A stretch of DNA of 15,255 nt from JAXGPP01 sp964436865 (GTDB taxonomy: Bacteria > Planctomycetota > Planctomycetia > Pirellulales > Thermoguttaceae): assembly GCA_964436865.1 (NCBI GenBank), contig CAYTFK010000161.1:1-15255 (forward strand), given 5' to 3'. The notes beneath the pieces are model-generated. The model was given only the letters and a program-made list of their open reading frames with translations, searched no databases and had not been told where the DNA came from. Position numbers and translations under genes: made by a program. Shown here one piece after another: positions 13,695 through 15,255 of the stretch. Every line of letters starts with the position of its first letter. The first letter of the stretch is position 1.

Positions 13695-15098
13695 ATGCGG
13701 ACTTTCTGCGGAGCATTGATGGTAGTTGGGGCGTGCGTAGCGGGCTCATTGCCGGCATTTGGGGTGGAGATGGTGCCGATCGGAGTGGCGCGGGTCGACA
13801 TCACGCCCGACCATCCGGTGCGTCTGGTGGGTTATGCCAGCCGAACGACCGAGTCGGAGGGGGTGGCCGAGCGTATCTGGGCCAAGGCGCTGGCCATCGG
13901 CGGCGACGCCGGCGAGGGACCGGCGGTGCTCGTGATGGTCGAGAACTGCGGCGTGCCCGCGACGATGACCCGCGACGTCGCCGCTCGGCTGGCTGCCAGG
14001 CACGGTTTGAAGCGCGAGCGGCTGGCGGTGTGCTCGACGCACATTCACACGGGTCCCTGGCTGACGGATTTCCTGCCGCTGCACACGCTGACAGGAATCC
14101 CGCCCGAGCACCATGCTCACATGGAGCAGTACACCAAGCGGCTTGGCGACCTGCTGGTCGAAGTCGTGGAGAAAGCACTGACCGCCCGTAAGCCGGCCAC
14201 GCTGAGCTGGACGCAGGGAGCGGTCGGTTTCGCCATGAACCGGCGGCCGGTAAAGGACGGCCGCTGCCCGGGGCTGGGGGTCAATCCGGACGGGCCGGTC
14301 GACCACAGCCTGCCCATGCTCCGAGTGACCGACGCTGAGGGTAAATTGGTGGCCGTCGTGCTGAACTACGCCTGCCACTGCACCACGCTTGGGGGCGAGC
14401 AGAACAAGATTCATGGCGACTGGGCAGGCTCCGCGCAGAAGTTCATTGAAGCGGAGAACCCGGGCTGCATGGCGATGATCTGCATCGGCTGCGGCGCCGA
14501 TGCCAATCCTGAGCCGCGAGCGAAGTGGGAAATGACCGATCCGCATGGCCAGGCGGTGGCCGATGAGGTGAAGCGGTTGCTGGCCGGGCCATTCAAGCCT
14601 GTCGCGCCGCAGGTGACGGCGCGGCTGCGGGATATCAAGATCCCCTTCGAGACGCTGCCCACCCGCGAGGAATTCGAGAAACGCGTGGCCGCGGCCGACG
14701 ATCCGAAGGCTTCGTCGTCGGTGAAACGCTGGGCCGATCATGCCCGTGCGATGCTCGAGCGAATGGACCGCGGCCCCCTGGACACGGCCATTGACTACCA
14801 GGTGACTACCTGGACATTCGGCGACGATCTGGCCATGGTGTTCCTGCCGGGCGAGGTAGTCGTCGATTACGCGCTGCGACTGAAGAAGGAACTCGACGGC
14901 TCGCGGCTGTGGGTCACGGCCTATGCCAACGACGTGCCGTGCTACATCGTCTCGCGCAGGATCCTCGATGAGGGCGGCTACGAGCCCGACACATCGATGA
15001 TCGGCTACGGCCGGCCCGCACGGTTATCGCCGACGGTCGAGGATCAGATCATCGAGGCGGTCAAGTCGCTCATCCCGCCGGAGTTTGCGCCGCGATGA
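13695..15098 (+). CDS. Secreted neutral/alkaline-ceramidase-fold protein
   Basis: 467 aa. Signal peptide about residues 1-23 (MRTFCGALMVVGACVAGSLP). The rest matches the N-terminal catalytic domain of neutral/alkaline non-lysosomal ceramidases: VARVDITPDHPVRLVGYA (31-48), CSTHIHTGPW (113-122, H116/H118), NYACHCTTLGG (224-234, H228), HGDWAGSAQKFIE, GCGADANPEPR (265-275), LPGEVVVDY (384-392, E387) and YIVSRR (Y418). H118, H228, E387 and Y418 are candidates for the family's zinc site (two His, Glu, Tyr). The family nucleophile is a serine (Ser274 in the P. aeruginosa enzyme) in a segment aligned with GCGADANP; here no serine is seen there. The protein also lacks the C-terminal Ig-like domain, as 467 aa is short against about 650-700. 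Planctomycetes encode many such relatives of unknown substrate, so true ceramidase activity is doubtful; another amidase or esterase is possible. Confidence 0.87.
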   Translation: MRTFCGALMVVGACVAGSLPAFGVEMVPIGVARVDITPDHPVRLVGYASRTTESEGVAERIWAKALAIGGDAGEGPAVLVMVENCGVPATMTRDVAARLAARHGLKRERLAVCSTHIHTGPWLTDFLPLHTLTGIPPEHHAHMEQYTKRLGDLLVEVVEKALTARKPATLSWTQGAVGFAMNRRPVKDGRCPGLGVNPDGPVDHSLPMLRVTDAEGKLVAVVLNYACHCTTLGGEQNKIHGDWAGSAQKFIEAENPGCMAMICIGCGADANPEPRAKWEMTDPHGQAVADEVKRLLAGPFKPVAPQVTARLRDIKIPFETLPTREEFEKRVAAADDPKASSSVKRWADHARAMLERMDRGPLDTAIDYQVTTWTFGDDLAMVFLPGEVVVDYALRLKKELDGSRLWVTAYANDVPCYIVSRRILDEGGYEPDTSMIGYGRPARLSPTVEDQIIEAVKSLIPPEFAPR

Positions 15099-15255
15099 GG
15101 CGGCGGTCGACCTAACCTTGGCGATCTGCGGCGAACACCTGCGGCGCCCGGGGCGAGGTGGCAGGCCGCGCCCGTTCGCGGTAGCATAGTGAACGTGTGC
15201 GGCTGCCGATCGCGCTGGACGGAGAACCGGCAGCCACCGCAAGTGCATGGCCGGG
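15099..15255. other. Right-edge intergenic sequence with an 8-bp inverted repeat
   Basis: No gene is supported in the last 157 bp. GGCTGCCG (15201-15208) and CGGCAGCC (15228-15235) form a perfect 8-bp inverted repeat with a 19-nt loop and no following T-run, so it is not a typical terminator; it could be part of a leader of a gene beyond the window. Confidence 0.4.

Noticed and set aside
15024..15248. Minus-strand frame of 74 codons at the right edge
   Set aside because: It overlaps the end of the ceramidase-fold gene in antisense and has no recognisable features.

Overview
The window looks like a GC-rich chromosomal stretch of a planctomycete (Planctomycetota, perhaps Pirellulales-like). 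The evidence is the company of families: a secreted Gly/Pro-rich protein with RPSTG repeats, a formylglycine-type sulfatase, a secreted NTF2-like/beta-domain protein, a neutral-ceramidase-fold protein of the type that is abundant in this phylum, a coiled-coil porin, and a large secreted glycoside hydrolase. The assignment is inference from gene content; there is no rRNA or other marker gene, and I found no tRNA, IS element, CRISPR array or phage gene. Region 1 (1-5822, minus strand): a probable six-gene operon reads from an AtsA-like sulfatase lipoprotein (5822) through an MBL-fold hydrolase, a small two-helix membrane protein, a cupin, an SMP-30/gluconolactonase-like lactonase and a secreted NTF2-like protein (ending at 581). 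Gaps are only 5 to 44 bp. Behind it, after an 80 bp gap, lies the 5' part of the RPSTG-repeat protein, cut by the left edge. Region 2 (5823-6920): an AraC-family regulator diverges from the sulfatase across about 93 bp that carries a perfect 7-bp inverted repeat, so it is the obvious candidate regulator of the operon. The set suggests uptake and degradation of a sulfated substrate: desulfation in the periplasm, then lactone or ester chemistry in the cytoplasm. The substrate cannot be read from the sequence. Region 3 (7039-8664, minus): a porin-like outer-membrane protein with an N-terminal coiled coil, resembling the DcaP type. Region 4 (8665-9484): about 820 bp without a credible gene, holding a 21-bp-spaced tandem repeat, a TGTACGTACA palindrome and a hairpin that probably terminates the next operon. 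Region 5 (9485-13342, minus): a two-gene operon for a secreted three-module glycoside hydrolase (F5/8-type-C-like, clan-A barrel, malectin-like) and a secreted alpha/beta hydrolase; this looks like polysaccharide depolymerisation plus ester removal. Region 6 (13343-13694): a divergent intergenic region with a sigma70-like promoter and dyads sharing a CAATCG/CGATTG core. Region 7 (13695-15098, plus): a secreted neutral/alkaline-ceramidase-fold protein that keeps candidate metal residues but lacks the expected nucleophilic serine. The last 157 bp hold no supported gene. The most interesting points are the sulfatase operon with its divergent regulator, the MBL protein with an altered metal motif, the ceramidase-fold protein with an altered active site, and the unexplained tandem repeat in the gene-free region.
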